NCBI GenBank assembly: GCA_036677445.1
Contig: JAVBWI010000025.1
Coordinates: 1 to 64,000 of the forward strand
Length of the DNA: 64,000 nt
Direction: 5' to 3'
DNA from: JAVBWI01 sp036677445
Lineage (GTDB): Bacteria > Bacillota > Clostridia > Christensenellales > CAG-138
Under the pieces are notes generated by a model. The model saw nothing but the letters and a program-made list of their open reading frames with translations, was not told the DNA's origin and searched no databases. Both the position numbers and the translations under genes were made by a program. This document shows, piece after piece, positions 33,961 through 42,019 of this stretch. Within the stretch, counting starts at the first letter, position 1. Each line of letters opens with the position of its first letter.

Positions 33961-34500
33961 ATAACCCTCATTTGATATGCTGTCAATGCTTTTTTATGTC
34001 GTTTGCATACATGCATTTTTCCGTGCATGCATATAAACCGATTGCATATACCCTGCCGCCGCGCTGTAATCGGCACAGAATCTGGCGCTTACAGATTATG
34101 GTTATGCATGTCGAAATATGGGGACAGTGTGCATATGCGTTGGTGCAAAACTGTGTATAACACACAAAAAACTCGTCCGGATGCCGGCAAGCCTGTGCAT
34201 AACTCTGTGCATGATGTGGATAGATATGCGGATATGCATCGCGACCTACGCATATACATCGCAATGCATATACAATCCCACCGCATGCAAAAGAAACAAA
34301 AATGCGTCGTTTTGCCGCACATTGCCAGAAATATATACCGTTTTTTGCGAATAGTATAGAGCAGGCGCCGCTGAGCGGACAAATCCGGCGCCCCTGCGCC
34401 GCGCTCTTGATACGCTCTTTACAGCGCGCGTTGAAAGCCGCATCGGCGTTGCATGCAACGTACTATACAAAACGAGCATTATGCACATCATAAGGAGGGC
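33961..34500. other. Intergenic region with DnaA-box-like cluster
   Basis: No gene is seen in this 540-base gap between divergent genes. It is rich in ATGCAT, GCATATGC and TGCAT words. Between 34128 and 34223 lie five 9-mers matching or nearly matching TGTGNATAA, the complement of a DnaA box. A perfect 14-base palindrome CGTTGCATGCAACG lies at 34447-34460, shortly before the amidase ribosome site. Confidence 0.6.
34128..34223 (+). promoter_or_regulatory. Cluster of DnaA-box-like 9-mers
   Basis: Perfect TGTGNATAA words are TGTGTATAA at 34152-34160 and TGTGCATAA at 34194-34202. One-mismatch words are TGTGCATAT at 34128-34136, TGTGCATGA at 34206-34214 and TGTGGATAG at 34215-34223. All five point the same way. 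No dnaA or dnaN gene is near, so this would be a DnaA-binding regulatory or titration site rather than the usual oriC. Confidence 0.5.
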
Positions 34501-35304
34501 ATGTCCGTGGAGAAGCGCCGCAGACTGGCAAAACTGTTTTTTGACTGGATGGGCGTGCTGCTCGCGATCAGCCTGCTCACGCTGGCTGTGACGGGCGAGT
34601 GGACGCCCGCTTCCTGGTCACAGGCCGCTGTGGCCGACGAAGCGACCTCCGTACAGACAAGGACGGACGGCGGCGGTGTCCCGCTGGTACTTGTAGACGC
34701 GGGGCATGGCGGCCCGGACGGCGGCGCCAAGGGCGCGGGCGGCGTAGAAGAGGCAGGGCTCAACCTTGCGGTTGCAAAACTGGTGGAAAGCGGATTGCGG
34801 GAAGCCGGGTTTGCCGTAAAAATGACCCGCAAAGACGCCGACGCCTTGGGCGAGAGCAAACGTGAGGATATGCAGGCGCGCCGCGATATGATGCGCGAGG
34901 ATGGCGTCGCCGCCGTGGTCAGCATCCACATGAACAAGTTCGGCGATTCCTCCATACACGGCCCCATGGCGTTTTATATGAAGGGTTCCGCGCCGGGGGA
35001 GGCGCTCGCCACCGCGGTCATCGAGGCGGTATGCTTAAAGATCGGCCATCCAAAGCGTCCGGCGAACCCCGGCGATTATTTTGTGTTGCGCGAAAGCATT
35101 GCGCCTGCCGTCATCATAGAATGCGGGTTCCTCTCCAACGCGTCGGACGAATTAAAGCTGCAGGACACCGCACACCAACGCAAACTCGCCGAAGGAATCG
35201 TCGCGGGGGTGGCGGCCTATTTCGCTTCCGGCAGCCAGCCCGCGCCGACGCCAGTACCATCCGGAGAGACTGCGGAGTCCGCGCAACACAACGAATCTGC
35301 ATAA
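34501..35304 (+). CDS. cwlD: N-acetylmuramoyl-L-alanine amidase, CwlD-like
   Basis: This 267-residue Amidase_3 enzyme has an N-terminal membrane anchor (about residues 12-32) and a catalytic domain at about 60-245. Zinc and catalytic residues are visible: H in VDAGHGGPDGGA, E in EEAGLNLAVA, H in SIHMNKF and E in IIECGFLSN. The single-anchor layout fits CwlD, which trims cortex peptidoglycan in spores to make muramic lactam. General cell-wall amidases of similar layout also exist. I start at 34501, after AAGGAGGG. The C-terminal tail is low-complexity (QPAPTPVPSGE). Confidence 0.85.
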   Translation: MSVEKRRRLAKLFFDWMGVLLAISLLTLAVTGEWTPASWSQAAVADEATSVQTRTDGGGVPLVLVDAGHGGPDGGAKGAGGVEEAGLNLAVAKLVESGLREAGFAVKMTRKDADALGESKREDMQARRDMMREDGVAAVVSIHMNKFGDSSIHGPMAFYMKGSAPGEALATAVIEAVCLKIGHPKRPANPGDYFVLRESIAPAVIIECGFLSNASDELKLQDTAHQRKLAEGIVAGVAAYFASGSQPAPTPVPSGETAESAQHNESA

Positions 35305-35344
35305 AAGCCCCTACAGCAATCCGGCCGCCCAAGAACGCCGTTGC

Positions 35345-35445
35345 TTTTTGCATTGCCCGCGAGTGCCTATGACATTCATGCGAAGCCCCGGTATCCCCGC
35401 TCAGGTCACTTTTGCATTGCCCGCGCAGTGCCTATGCCGTATAAT
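35345..35445 (+). promoter_or_regulatory. Promoter of the panE operon within a duplicated sequence
   Basis: TTGCCC (35417-35422) lies 17 bases before TATAAT (35440-35445). The -35 sits inside a sequence of about 26 bases, TTTTGCATTGCCCGCG plus AGTGCCTATG, that is present twice, 65 bases apart (from about 35345 and from 35410), with one base of difference in the middle. Only the second copy has a good -10. Confidence 0.6.
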
Positions 35446-35525
35446 ACTCTTAAGCACCGCAGCGTGAGGAATGTGTGCCTGCGCTGCATTGTCGGGCAAT
35501 TTGTTATCCGAAGAGGAGTATTGCA

Positions 35526-36446
35526 ATGAAAATCATGATTGTAGGGGCGGGCGGCATCGGCGGGTATATAGCGGGCATGCTTTGCCGAAAGAACAGCGAT
35601 ATCACGCTTGTTGCGCGGGGCGCGCAGCTTGCGGCCATCCTCGAAAAGGGACTGACCGTTATCGATGGCGATATGCGTTTTACCGTCCATCCCGCGCTGT
35701 GCACGGACAAGCCTTCCGAAGCGGGCGTACAGGACGCTATCCTCATTTGTACAAAGGGCTATGGCCTCAAAGAGGCGCTGGACCAGATTCGCCCCTGCGT
35801 AGGGCCGGATACGCTGCTCATCCCCCTGCTCAACGGCGTAAACACGCATAAGCGCATCGCCGCGCAGCTCAATACGGGGGTCGCGCTGGACGGCTGCATC
35901 TATATATTCAGCCGCATCGTGGCGCCGGGTACGATACAAAAAGACGGGCCTTTAAACCGCATCTGCATGGGCATCCCCGGCAAATCCGCCGCGGAATCGC
36001 CCGCCATGCTTACGGCGCTGCGCGATATGCTGACACAAAGCGGCGTTCCCGCCGAGATCCCCGACGATATCGTACGGGAGATGTGGATCAAGTGGACGTT
36101 CATCTGCGGCAACGCGCAGGCAACTTCGTATTATAACGTCACCATCGGCCAACTGCGCGACGACCCGGAAAAATGGCAGTTCCTGACGGTGCTGCTGGAT
36201 GAAATACTGCTTGTTGCCCGCGCCGAAGGCGTACATCTGCCCGAGGATACTAAAGAACGCAACCTCGCCGCGCTGCGCGGCATGCCCTATGAGGCCGCCT
36301 CTTCGCTTTCGCGCGATCTCAACGAGCCGGGCAAACCCACAGAGCTTGACCTTTTTGCCGGCGAGCTTTGCCGCATGGCGGATAAGCACGGCATTGATGT
36401 GCCCAACAACCGGCGTGTGCTCGAGCGCTTCGCCGACCGCATATGA
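35526..36446 (+). CDS. panE: 2-Dehydropantoate 2-reductase (ketopantoate reductase)
   Basis: This 306-residue NADPH enzyme reduces ketopantoate to pantoate for coenzyme A. The N-terminal Rossmann motif MIVGAGGIGGYIAG is followed by VARG, LICTKGYGL (substrate lysine), LLNGVN and, in the C-terminal helical domain, MWIKWTFICGNAQATSYYN with a second conserved lysine and asparagine. No panB, panC or panD genes are nearby, so the exact substrate is an inference from the family. The start at 35526 follows GAGGAG. Its stop overlaps the start of the next gene by four bases. Confidence 0.88.
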   Translation: MKIMIVGAGGIGGYIAGMLCRKNSDITLVARGAQLAAILEKGLTVIDGDMRFTVHPALCTDKPSEAGVQDAILICTKGYGLKEALDQIRPCVGPDTLLIPLLNGVNTHKRIAAQLNTGVALDGCIYIFSRIVAPGTIQKDGPLNRICMGIPGKSAAESPAMLTALRDMLTQSGVPAEIPDDIVREMWIKWTFICGNAQATSYYNVTIGQLRDDPEKWQFLTVLLDEILLVARAEGVHLPEDTKERNLAALRGMPYEAASSLSRDLNEPGKPTELDLFAGELCRMADKHGIDVPNNRRVLERFADRI

Positions 36447-36877
36447 GCGTCTGCGGCGATATCCGCTCCCTGTTGCCGGACGCGCTCAACCGCGACGCCG
36501 CGCAGACCGCGGCGCTTACGCTCGCGTACATCGGCGACACCGTATACGACCTGTATGTGCGCACGCTGCTGCTGCACCAAAGCGACTCCACGGTACACGG
36601 CCTGCACCTCCTGGCTTCCGGCATGGTACGCGCAAGCGCCCAGGCGCGGGCGAGCGAGCGAATACTGCCGCTGATGACCGAACAGGAAGCTGCGGTTTTC
36701 CGCCGCGGCCGCAATGCGCATTTGGGCACCGTGCCGCGCAGCGCTTCCATTGCCGATTACCGCGCCGCAACGGGGATGGAAGCGCTCTTGGGATACCTGT
36801 ACCTCAAGGGCGACGATGCGCGCATACGGGAGCTGATGCGCGCGGCGCTGCTTCATGAAACGCCAAAGCAGGAATAA
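36443..36877 (+). CDS. mrnC: Mini-ribonuclease III
   Basis: This 144-residue protein is an RNase III catalytic domain without a double-stranded-RNA-binding domain, as in Mini-III that matures 23S rRNA in Firmicutes. The LAYIGDTVYDLYVR motif near residue 27 is the signature and GMEALLGYLYLKGD near 115 carries the second acidic group. It begins within the stop of panE (ATGA). In many clostridia mrnC lies with rlmB and sigH, as here, although a cupin gene is inserted between mrnC and rlmB. Confidence 0.93.
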   Translation: MSVCGDIRSLLPDALNRDAAQTAALTLAYIGDTVYDLYVRTLLLHQSDSTVHGLHLLASGMVRASAQARASERILPLMTEQEAAVFRRGRNAHLGTVPRSASIADYRAATGMEALLGYLYLKGDDARIRELMRAALLHETPKQE

Positions 36878-36956
36878 TCTTTGGGAGAAACGGCAGAAAG
36901 TATAAGTGCAAACCGAAATGGTTTCCATAAAAGTCACAACTGAAAGGGGCATCCAT

Positions 36957-37304
36957 ATGATACGATATCAGAAGGACATGCAGACAAAATTAGCAAGCAC
37001 CCTGCGCGGCGGCGTGGGCGAGGTCGCGATGACTTCCCTGTTTGAAGAGCATATCCCGCATATGCGTCTTCTCTCGGTCATCGAACTGGAGCCGGGTTGT
37101 TCCATCGGCGCACACGAGCATCAAGATGAGGCGGAAGTCTATTATGCTCTTGATGGCGAAGTCACCGTTCTTGATGGAAATGAGTATTTTACCCTGCATC
37201 CGGGCGATGCGCACCTGTGCCGTTCGGGCGAATCCCACGCGCTGCTCAACCGCAGCGACAAACCTATGCGCATTCTTGCCATCATACCCACAGTGGCGGA
37301 GTAG
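36957..37304 (+). CDS. Small single-domain cupin
   Basis: This 115-residue protein is a cupin_2 barrel: GCSIGAHEHQDEAEVYYALDGEVTVLDG is motif 1 with its histidines and glutamate, and HPGDAHLCRSGESHALLN is motif 2. Such proteins bind a metal and small ligands; the function here is unknown. I start at 36957, after GAAAGGGG, rather than at an in-frame GTG at 36906. It is wedged between mrnC and rlmB, where related genomes usually have no such gene or a different one. Confidence 0.85.
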   Translation: MIRYQKDMQTKLASTLRGGVGEVAMTSLFEEHIPHMRLLSVIELEPGCSIGAHEHQDEAEVYYALDGEVTVLDGNEYFTLHPGDAHLCRSGESHALLNRSDKPMRILAIIPTVAE

Positions 37305-37319
37305 AAAGGGACATACGAT

Positions 37320-38795
37320 ATGCCAGATTCCAACGGCCGCAATGACCGCCCCGGCGGTAAGCCCTACAAATCATCCGGCGGCCGCGACGGGCGCGCCGAC
37401 GGCCCCGGCCGCAGCGGCAAGCCTTACGGTAACAGACCTTCCGGCGACAAGCCCTACGGCAAAAAGCCCTACGGCGACCGGCCCGCGGGCGATAAACCTT
37501 ATGGCGACAAGCCCTACGGCAAAAAACCCTACGGCGACCGGCCCGCCGGCGATAAACCTTATGGCGACAAGCCCTATGGCAAAAAACCTTACGGCGACCG
37601 ATCCGCTGGCGATAAGCCTTACGGCGACAAGCCCTACGGCAAAAGGCCTTACGGCGACCGGCCCGCTGGCGACAAGCCCTACGGCAAAAAGCCCTACGGC
37701 GACCGGCCTGCGGGCGATAAGCCTTACGGCGACAAGCCCTACGGCGACAAGCCCTACGGCGATAAGCCCTACGGCAAAAAGCCCTATGGCGACCGGCCTG
37801 TGGGCGATAAACCCTACGGCAAAAAGCCTTACGGCGACCGGCCTGTGGGCGATAAACCCTACGGCAAAAAACCTTACGGCGACCGGCCCGCCGGCGACAA
37901 GCCTTACGGCGACAAGCCCTATGGCAAGAAGCCGTATGCAGACAAGGACCGGTACCCCCGGCGGGAGGAACGCGCGGATAGACGCGAGGAGCCTGAAACC
38001 GCTTCCCCCGTACAGCAGGGCGACGAGCAGACTCTGCCTTATTTCCTGATGGGACGCAATGCGGTGCGCGAGGCGATCAAAAGCGGGCGCAGCATCGACC
38101 GCATACTCGTCATCCCCGAGCAGGACGGCTCTTTGCGCGAAATCACGACGCTCGCGCGCGAACACAACCTGGTGGTGCGCAACACCGACCGCAAGCGGCT
38201 GGATGAGCTGTGCATGCCTTTTGGCCACGGCGGCAAACCCGGCAACCATCAGGGCATCATCGCCATGGTGCCGGATATCGAGTACGCCACGCTGGAGGAT
38301 ATTCTGGCGCTGGCAAAGGAACGCAACGAGCCGCCCTTTCTGCTGCTGCTCGACGAGATCAACGATCCGCACAACTTGGGCTCCATGCTCCGAAGCGCGG
38401 CCTGCGCAGGCGTGCATGGCGTGGTGCTGCCCAAGCGGCGAGCCGCCTCCGTAACGGCGGCCGTCGCCAAGGCCAGCGCGGGCGCGGTGGAATATGTGAA
38501 AGTAGCGAAGGTGGTCAATCTTTCCGTTGCCATCAGGCAGCTCAAAGACGCGGGAGTCTGGATCGCGGGCGCCGATATGGGCGGTACCGCGATGGCGCAG
38601 GCGGATATGACCGGGCCGCTTGCGATCGTCATCGGCAACGAGGCGGAGGGGCTTTCCCGGCTGGTGCGCGAAGGGTGCGACCATTTGGTTTCCATACCCA
38701 TCCGCGGGCCAATGGAGTCGCTCAACGCATCGGTGGCGGCCGCGGTGCTGCTGTTTGAAAAAAACCGTCAGGATGCCGTAAAGGGCGGAAAGTAA
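37320..38795 (+). CDS. rlmB: RlmB-type 23S rRNA 2'-O-methyltransferase with a long repeat-rich N-terminal tail
   Basis: Residues about 240-491 form a standard SpoU-family protein. A substrate-binding domain (YFLMGRNAVREAIKSG) precedes the trefoil-knot methyltransferase with INDPHNLGSMLRSA, VIGNEAEGLSR and SIPIRGPMESLNASVA, which bind SAM. It would methylate the 2'-oxygen of G2251 in 23S rRNA. Residues 1-235 are an added tail: a Gly/Arg-rich start, then 33 pentapeptides of the GDKPY/GKKPY/GDRPA type (42-206), then a charged linker. The tail is basic, Tyr/Pro/Gly-rich and surely disordered, so it may bind RNA. The gene lies between cupin and sigH genes, the usual rlmB neighbourhood. Confidence 0.93.
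   Translation: MPDSNGRNDRPGGKPYKSSGGRDGRADGPGRSGKPYGNRPSGDKPYGKKPYGDRPAGDKPYGDKPYGKKPYGDRPAGDKPYGDKPYGKKPYGDRSAGDKPYGDKPYGKRPYGDRPAGDKPYGKKPYGDRPAGDKPYGDKPYGDKPYGDKPYGKKPYGDRPVGDKPYGKKPYGDRPVGDKPYGKKPYGDRPAGDKPYGDKPYGKKPYADKDRYPRREERADRREEPETASPVQQGDEQTLPYFLMGRNAVREAIKSGRSIDRILVIPEQDGSLREITTLAREHNLVVRNTDRKRLDELCMPFGHGGKPGNHQGIIAMVPDIEYATLEDILALAKERNEPPFLLLLDEINDPHNLGSMLRSAACAGVHGVVLPKRRAASVTAAVAKASAGAVEYVKVAKVVNLSVAIRQLKDAGVWIAGADMGGTAMAQADMTGPLAIVIGNEAEGLSRLVREGCDHLVSIPIRGPMESLNASVAAAVLLFEKNRQDAVKGGK
37443..37937 (+). repeat. 33-unit, 15-base in-frame tandem repeat within rlmB
   Basis: The repeat unit encodes G-[D/K]-[K/R]-P-[Y/A/V] and runs without interruption for 33 units. Higher-order blocks of three or four units recur (GDKPY-GKKPY-GDRPA), showing expansion by slippage or unequal recombination. 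Codon third positions vary between units, so selection on protein sequence is likely. Confidence 0.95.
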
Positions 38796-38833
38796 GCTTT
38801 CTTTGCCCTGTACCGCGCAATACGGAGGAAAAA

Positions 38834-39472
38834 ATGCTGCATTACGAGCTGCACGAGGAGTTTCTGCCATACCTTACTATGACGGATGAAGCGCTCATCG
38901 CCGCAGCGCGAACGGGCGACCGCACCGCGGAGGATCTGCTGTATGAAAAATACAAGAATTTCATCCGCGGGCGGGCACGCTCGTATTTTTTGGTGGGCGC
39001 CGACCGGGAGGACATTATACAGGAGGGCATGATCGGCCTGTATAAAGCCATACGGGATTTTAATCCCGACAAGATCAGTTCCTTCCGAAGCTTTGCGGAA
39101 CTGTGCGTCACACGCCAGATCATCACCGCCATAAAAGCGGCCACGCGCCAAAAACACATACCGCTCAACTCGTATGTGTCGCTCAATAAGTCGCTGTATA
39201 CCGAAGGCCCGGAGCGCACGCTCATTGACGTCATCAGCGCCGCGCGTGTGAGCGACCCGGAGGAGACCGTCATCAGCCAGGAAACCTATTCGGATATGGA
39301 ACAGCAGCTGCGCAAGTCGCTTTCGCCGCTGGAGCGTTCCTCGCTTACACTGTATCTGGAAGGCCACTCCTACGTGGAAATCGCGGCGCTGCTTGAGCGG
39401 TCCCCCAAAGCGATAGACAACGCGCTGCAGCGCGTGAAGCATAAGCTGGAAAAGCAGCTGGAAACACCATAG
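38834..39472 (+). CDS. sigH: RNA polymerase sporulation sigma factor SigH
   Basis: This 212-residue sigma-70-family protein has region 2 at about residues 25-95 (LLYEKYKNFIRGRARSYFL, DREDIIQEGMIGLYKAIRDF) and region 4 at about 155-210 (LSPLERSSLTLYLEGHSYVEIA, KAIDNALQRVKHKLEK). The DIIQEG core and overall length match SigH (Spo0H), which starts sporulation and stationary-phase transcription. CGGAGG precedes the ATG. It follows rlmB by 38 bases. The usual NYN-domain (YacP) gene between rlmB and sigH is absent. Confidence 0.95.
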   Translation: MLHYELHEEFLPYLTMTDEALIAAARTGDRTAEDLLYEKYKNFIRGRARSYFLVGADREDIIQEGMIGLYKAIRDFNPDKISSFRSFAELCVTRQIITAIKAATRQKHIPLNSYVSLNKSLYTEGPERTLIDVISAARVSDPEETVISQETYSDMEQQLRKSLSPLERSSLTLYLEGHSYVEIAALLERSPKAIDNALQRVKHKLEKQLETP

Positions 39473-39486
39473 AAAGGGTTCGTCTC

Positions 39487-40248
39487 ATGCACGAGGGGCA
39501 TCGGGAGCGCCTGCGCGAGCGTTACATTTGCAGCGGTATCGACGGATTTGCAGACCACGAGGTGCTCGAGCTGTTGCTGACCTACGCCATTCCGCGGCGC
39601 AACACCAACGATATCGCACATGATCTGCTTGCGCGTTTTGGCTCGCTCAACGCAGTATTTTCGGCCGAGGTCGCCGAGCTTACCACGGTACGGGGCGTTG
39701 GCGAAAGCGCAGCCGTATTTTTACATTTATTGAGCGATTGCGCGCGTTTGCACGCGAGGCAGGCAAAAAAGGATAACGAACGTTCCCGGCTCGCGTCGCC
39801 CGTCATCGCCGCCGCCTTTGCGCTCGACCTGCTGGGCGGCGAACGCTACGAGAGCGTATATGTTGTGAGCCTTGATAAAAACATGCGGCTGCTGCACGCC
39901 GAGCGCGTGCTTTCGGGCACGCTTACCGAGGCGCCGCTTTACCCGCGGCGTATCGTGGAATCGGCTCTCATGCACCGCGCGCACGCCGTATTGCTGCTGC
40001 ACAACCACCCGAGCGGAGACCCTTCCCCCTCCGAAAGCGACGCGCGGGCGACAGAAGCCGTCAAGGTTGCGCTCAACAGCATCGATATCCGACTGTTCGA
40101 CCATATCATCGTAGGCCACGGGGTCGTATACAGCTTTTCCCGCGGAATATTGATAAAGCCCGGGCATTGTGCGCAGGGGCAGCCGTTGTGTACGGCACTG
40201 GCCCCGCCCCAGCCGGAGAACGATACCATCGCGGCAGAAAAGCAATAG
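39487..40248 (+). CDS. radC: RadC-family JAB-domain protein
   Basis: This 253-residue protein has a helix-hairpin-helix N-terminal half (GHRERLRERYICSG, VRGVGESAAVFLHLL) and a JAB1/MPN-like domain at about 110-225. The metal motif VLLLHNHPSGDPSPSESD (HxHx7-10D) is complete. The name RadC is historic, since a direct role in DNA repair is doubtful. It lies 14 bases after sigH with a GAAAGGG site and is probably in the same operon. Confidence 0.92.
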   Translation: MHEGHRERLRERYICSGIDGFADHEVLELLLTYAIPRRNTNDIAHDLLARFGSLNAVFSAEVAELTTVRGVGESAAVFLHLLSDCARLHARQAKKDNERSRLASPVIAAAFALDLLGGERYESVYVVSLDKNMRLLHAERVLSGTLTEAPLYPRRIVESALMHRAHAVLLLHNHPSGDPSPSESDARATEAVKVALNSIDIRLFDHIIVGHGVVYSFSRGILIKPGHCAQGQPLCTALAPPQPENDTIAAEKQ

Positions 40249-40264
40249 CAAAGGAGACGCGTAT

Positions 40265-41986
40265 ATGGAATACCGTACAAGGCTATCGGATTGGATGCGG
40301 CATGCCGACGCGGCAGTCGTTGATGAGCTTTCGGCGCTAAGCGAGACGGAGCTGGAGGAACGCTTTTATACCGAGCTCGCTTTCGGTACGGCGGGGCTTC
40401 GCGGCATCATCGGCGCGGGTACCAACCGCATGAACAAGTACGTCGTCCGGCGCGCCACCCAGGGACTTTCCGATTATCTTCTGACGATACCCGGCGCGGC
40501 CGCGCGCGGCGTGGCCATCGCCTACGATTCGCGCCTGTATTCGGATTCCTTCGCGTTGGAAACGGCGCTCGTACTCGCGCAAAACGGCATCCGCGCCTAT
40601 TTATTTGAAGGGCTTCGCGCCGTGCCGCAGCTTTCCTTCGCGATACGGCACCTTGGCTGCATTGCGGGCGTGGTCATCACCGCCAGCCATAACCCGCCCG
40701 CCTACAACGGTTACAAGGTGTATTGGGAGCACGGCGGCCAGCTTGGCCCCGTACAGGCGGACGCAGTCCTTTCCGCGATGGGGCGGGCAGGGTATTTCAA
40801 CACGGCTGTTATGGCGCGGGATGAAGCCCTTGAGAAAGGGCTGCTGACCATGATCGGCAGCGAGGTGGATGAAGCGTATTATGCCGCCACCGCCACGCTG
40901 CTGCTCAACCCCGCGCTGCTTCGCGAGCGCGGGCACGAGCTCAAGCTTGTTTACACGCCGCTACACGGTTCCGGCAACGTCCCCGTGCGGGAGCTTCTGC
41001 GTCGCGTGGGCGTCGTAAACGTGCAGGTCGTACCCGAGCAGGCCGCACCCGACCCCGCGTTCCCCACCGTGCATGCGCCCAACCCCGAGGACCCGGACGC
41101 CTTCACGCTGGCCCGCGCGCTGGCGGATGAGGCGGGCGCGGACGCGATACTCGCCACCGACCCCGACGCCGACCGCTTGGGCATCGCCGTGCGTGAAAAA
41201 AGCGGCGCGTTCACGGTGCTCACCGGCAACCAGATCGGCTGCCTGCTGTTAAACCATATACTCTCTTCCCTGTTTGCGCAGGGGAAGCTGCCGGAAGACG
41301 CGCTGGTGGTCAAATCCATCGTCAGCTCCCGGCTTGCCGACGCCATCTGCGCGCGCTATCATGTGCAGATAGAGGATGTGCTCACGGGCTTCCGCTTTAT
41401 TTCGGAAAAGATCGACGAATGCCAGCGTACCCAATCGCGCACCTTCCTGTTTGGCTTTGAGGAGAGCTTCGGCTTTCTGGCGGGCGGCTTCTCGCGCGAT
41501 AAGGACGCCATCTGCGCCGCCATGCTCGCGGCGGAACTCTGCGCGTCCTGCGCCCAACGCGGCATGACGCTGTGCGACGCCCTGCAGGCGCTTTACCGGA
41601 CCTACGGCTACTACAAGGAAAAAGTCAAGTCCTATACGCTCTCCGGCAAGGCGGGCATGGAAAAGATCGCCGCCGCCATGCAGGCGTTAAGAACGCAGCC
41701 CATATCCGCGCTTCTTGGCGTGAAAGTGGACTATATGGAGGATTACCGTGCTAGAAGGCGCACGCAGACCGGCAGCGGCGCGGTTACACCGCTTGCGCTG
41801 CCCTCTTCGGATATGATCCGCCTGCTGCTCCATAACGGCGCATGGGTGGTGGTCCGCCCCTCCGGCACGGAGCCCAAGCTAAAGCTGTACATCGGCGCCA
41901 ATGCGACTGGCGAGCAAGAGGTTGACGCGCTGCTTGAGACGCTGCTGTCCGGGGCGGATACGCTGCTGAGCAGATTGCTCGCATAA
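40265..41986 (+). CDS. Phosphohexomutase (phosphoglucomutase/phosphomannomutase)
   Basis: This 573-residue enzyme interconverts hexose 1- and 6-phosphates. The phosphoserine S141 lies in TASHNPPAYNGYK, the metal loop is DPDADRLG, the sugar-binding loop GFEESFGF and the phosphate-binding loop RPSGTEPKLKLY. The N-terminal FGTAGLRGIIGAGTNRMN is typical of the PgcA-type long enzymes of Firmicutes. I start at 40265, after AGGAGACG, since the longer frame begins within radC. It may feed cell-wall or glycogen precursors. Confidence 0.94.
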   Translation: MEYRTRLSDWMRHADAAVVDELSALSETELEERFYTELAFGTAGLRGIIGAGTNRMNKYVVRRATQGLSDYLLTIPGAAARGVAIAYDSRLYSDSFALETALVLAQNGIRAYLFEGLRAVPQLSFAIRHLGCIAGVVITASHNPPAYNGYKVYWEHGGQLGPVQADAVLSAMGRAGYFNTAVMARDEALEKGLLTMIGSEVDEAYYAATATLLLNPALLRERGHELKLVYTPLHGSGNVPVRELLRRVGVVNVQVVPEQAAPDPAFPTVHAPNPEDPDAFTLARALADEAGADAILATDPDADRLGIAVREKSGAFTVLTGNQIGCLLLNHILSSLFAQGKLPEDALVVKSIVSSRLADAICARYHVQIEDVLTGFRFISEKIDECQRTQSRTFLFGFEESFGFLAGGFSRDKDAICAAMLAAELCASCAQRGMTLCDALQALYRTYGYYKEKVKSYTLSGKAGMEKIAAAMQALRTQPISALLGVKVDYMEDYRARRRTQTGSGAVTPLALPSSDMIRLLLHNGAWVVVRPSGTEPKLKLYIGANATGEQEVDALLETLLSGADTLLSRLLA

Positions 41987-42019
41987 GCGCCACAGGCACA
42001 TCCAACGGAAGGAATGTAA

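Noticed and set aside
33961..34500. Chromosomal origin oriC
   Set aside because: The DnaA-like boxes are clustered, but there is no dnaA, dnaN, rpmH or clear AT-rich unwinding element next to them.
37443..37937. Regular DNA repeat suggesting a CRISPR array
   Set aside because: Units are 15 bases, contiguous and in frame with rlmB; there are no spacers.
37042..38049. Plus-strand frame of 335 codons with Thr/Ala/Ser repeats
   Set aside because: It is a second frame of the same tandem repeat and starts inside the cupin gene.
37371..38870. Long minus-strand frame of 499 codons through rlmB
   Set aside because: It is the mirror of the RlmB repeat (Val/Gly/Ala-Val repeats) and has no ribosome site. 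The plus frame encodes a complete SpoU methyltransferase.
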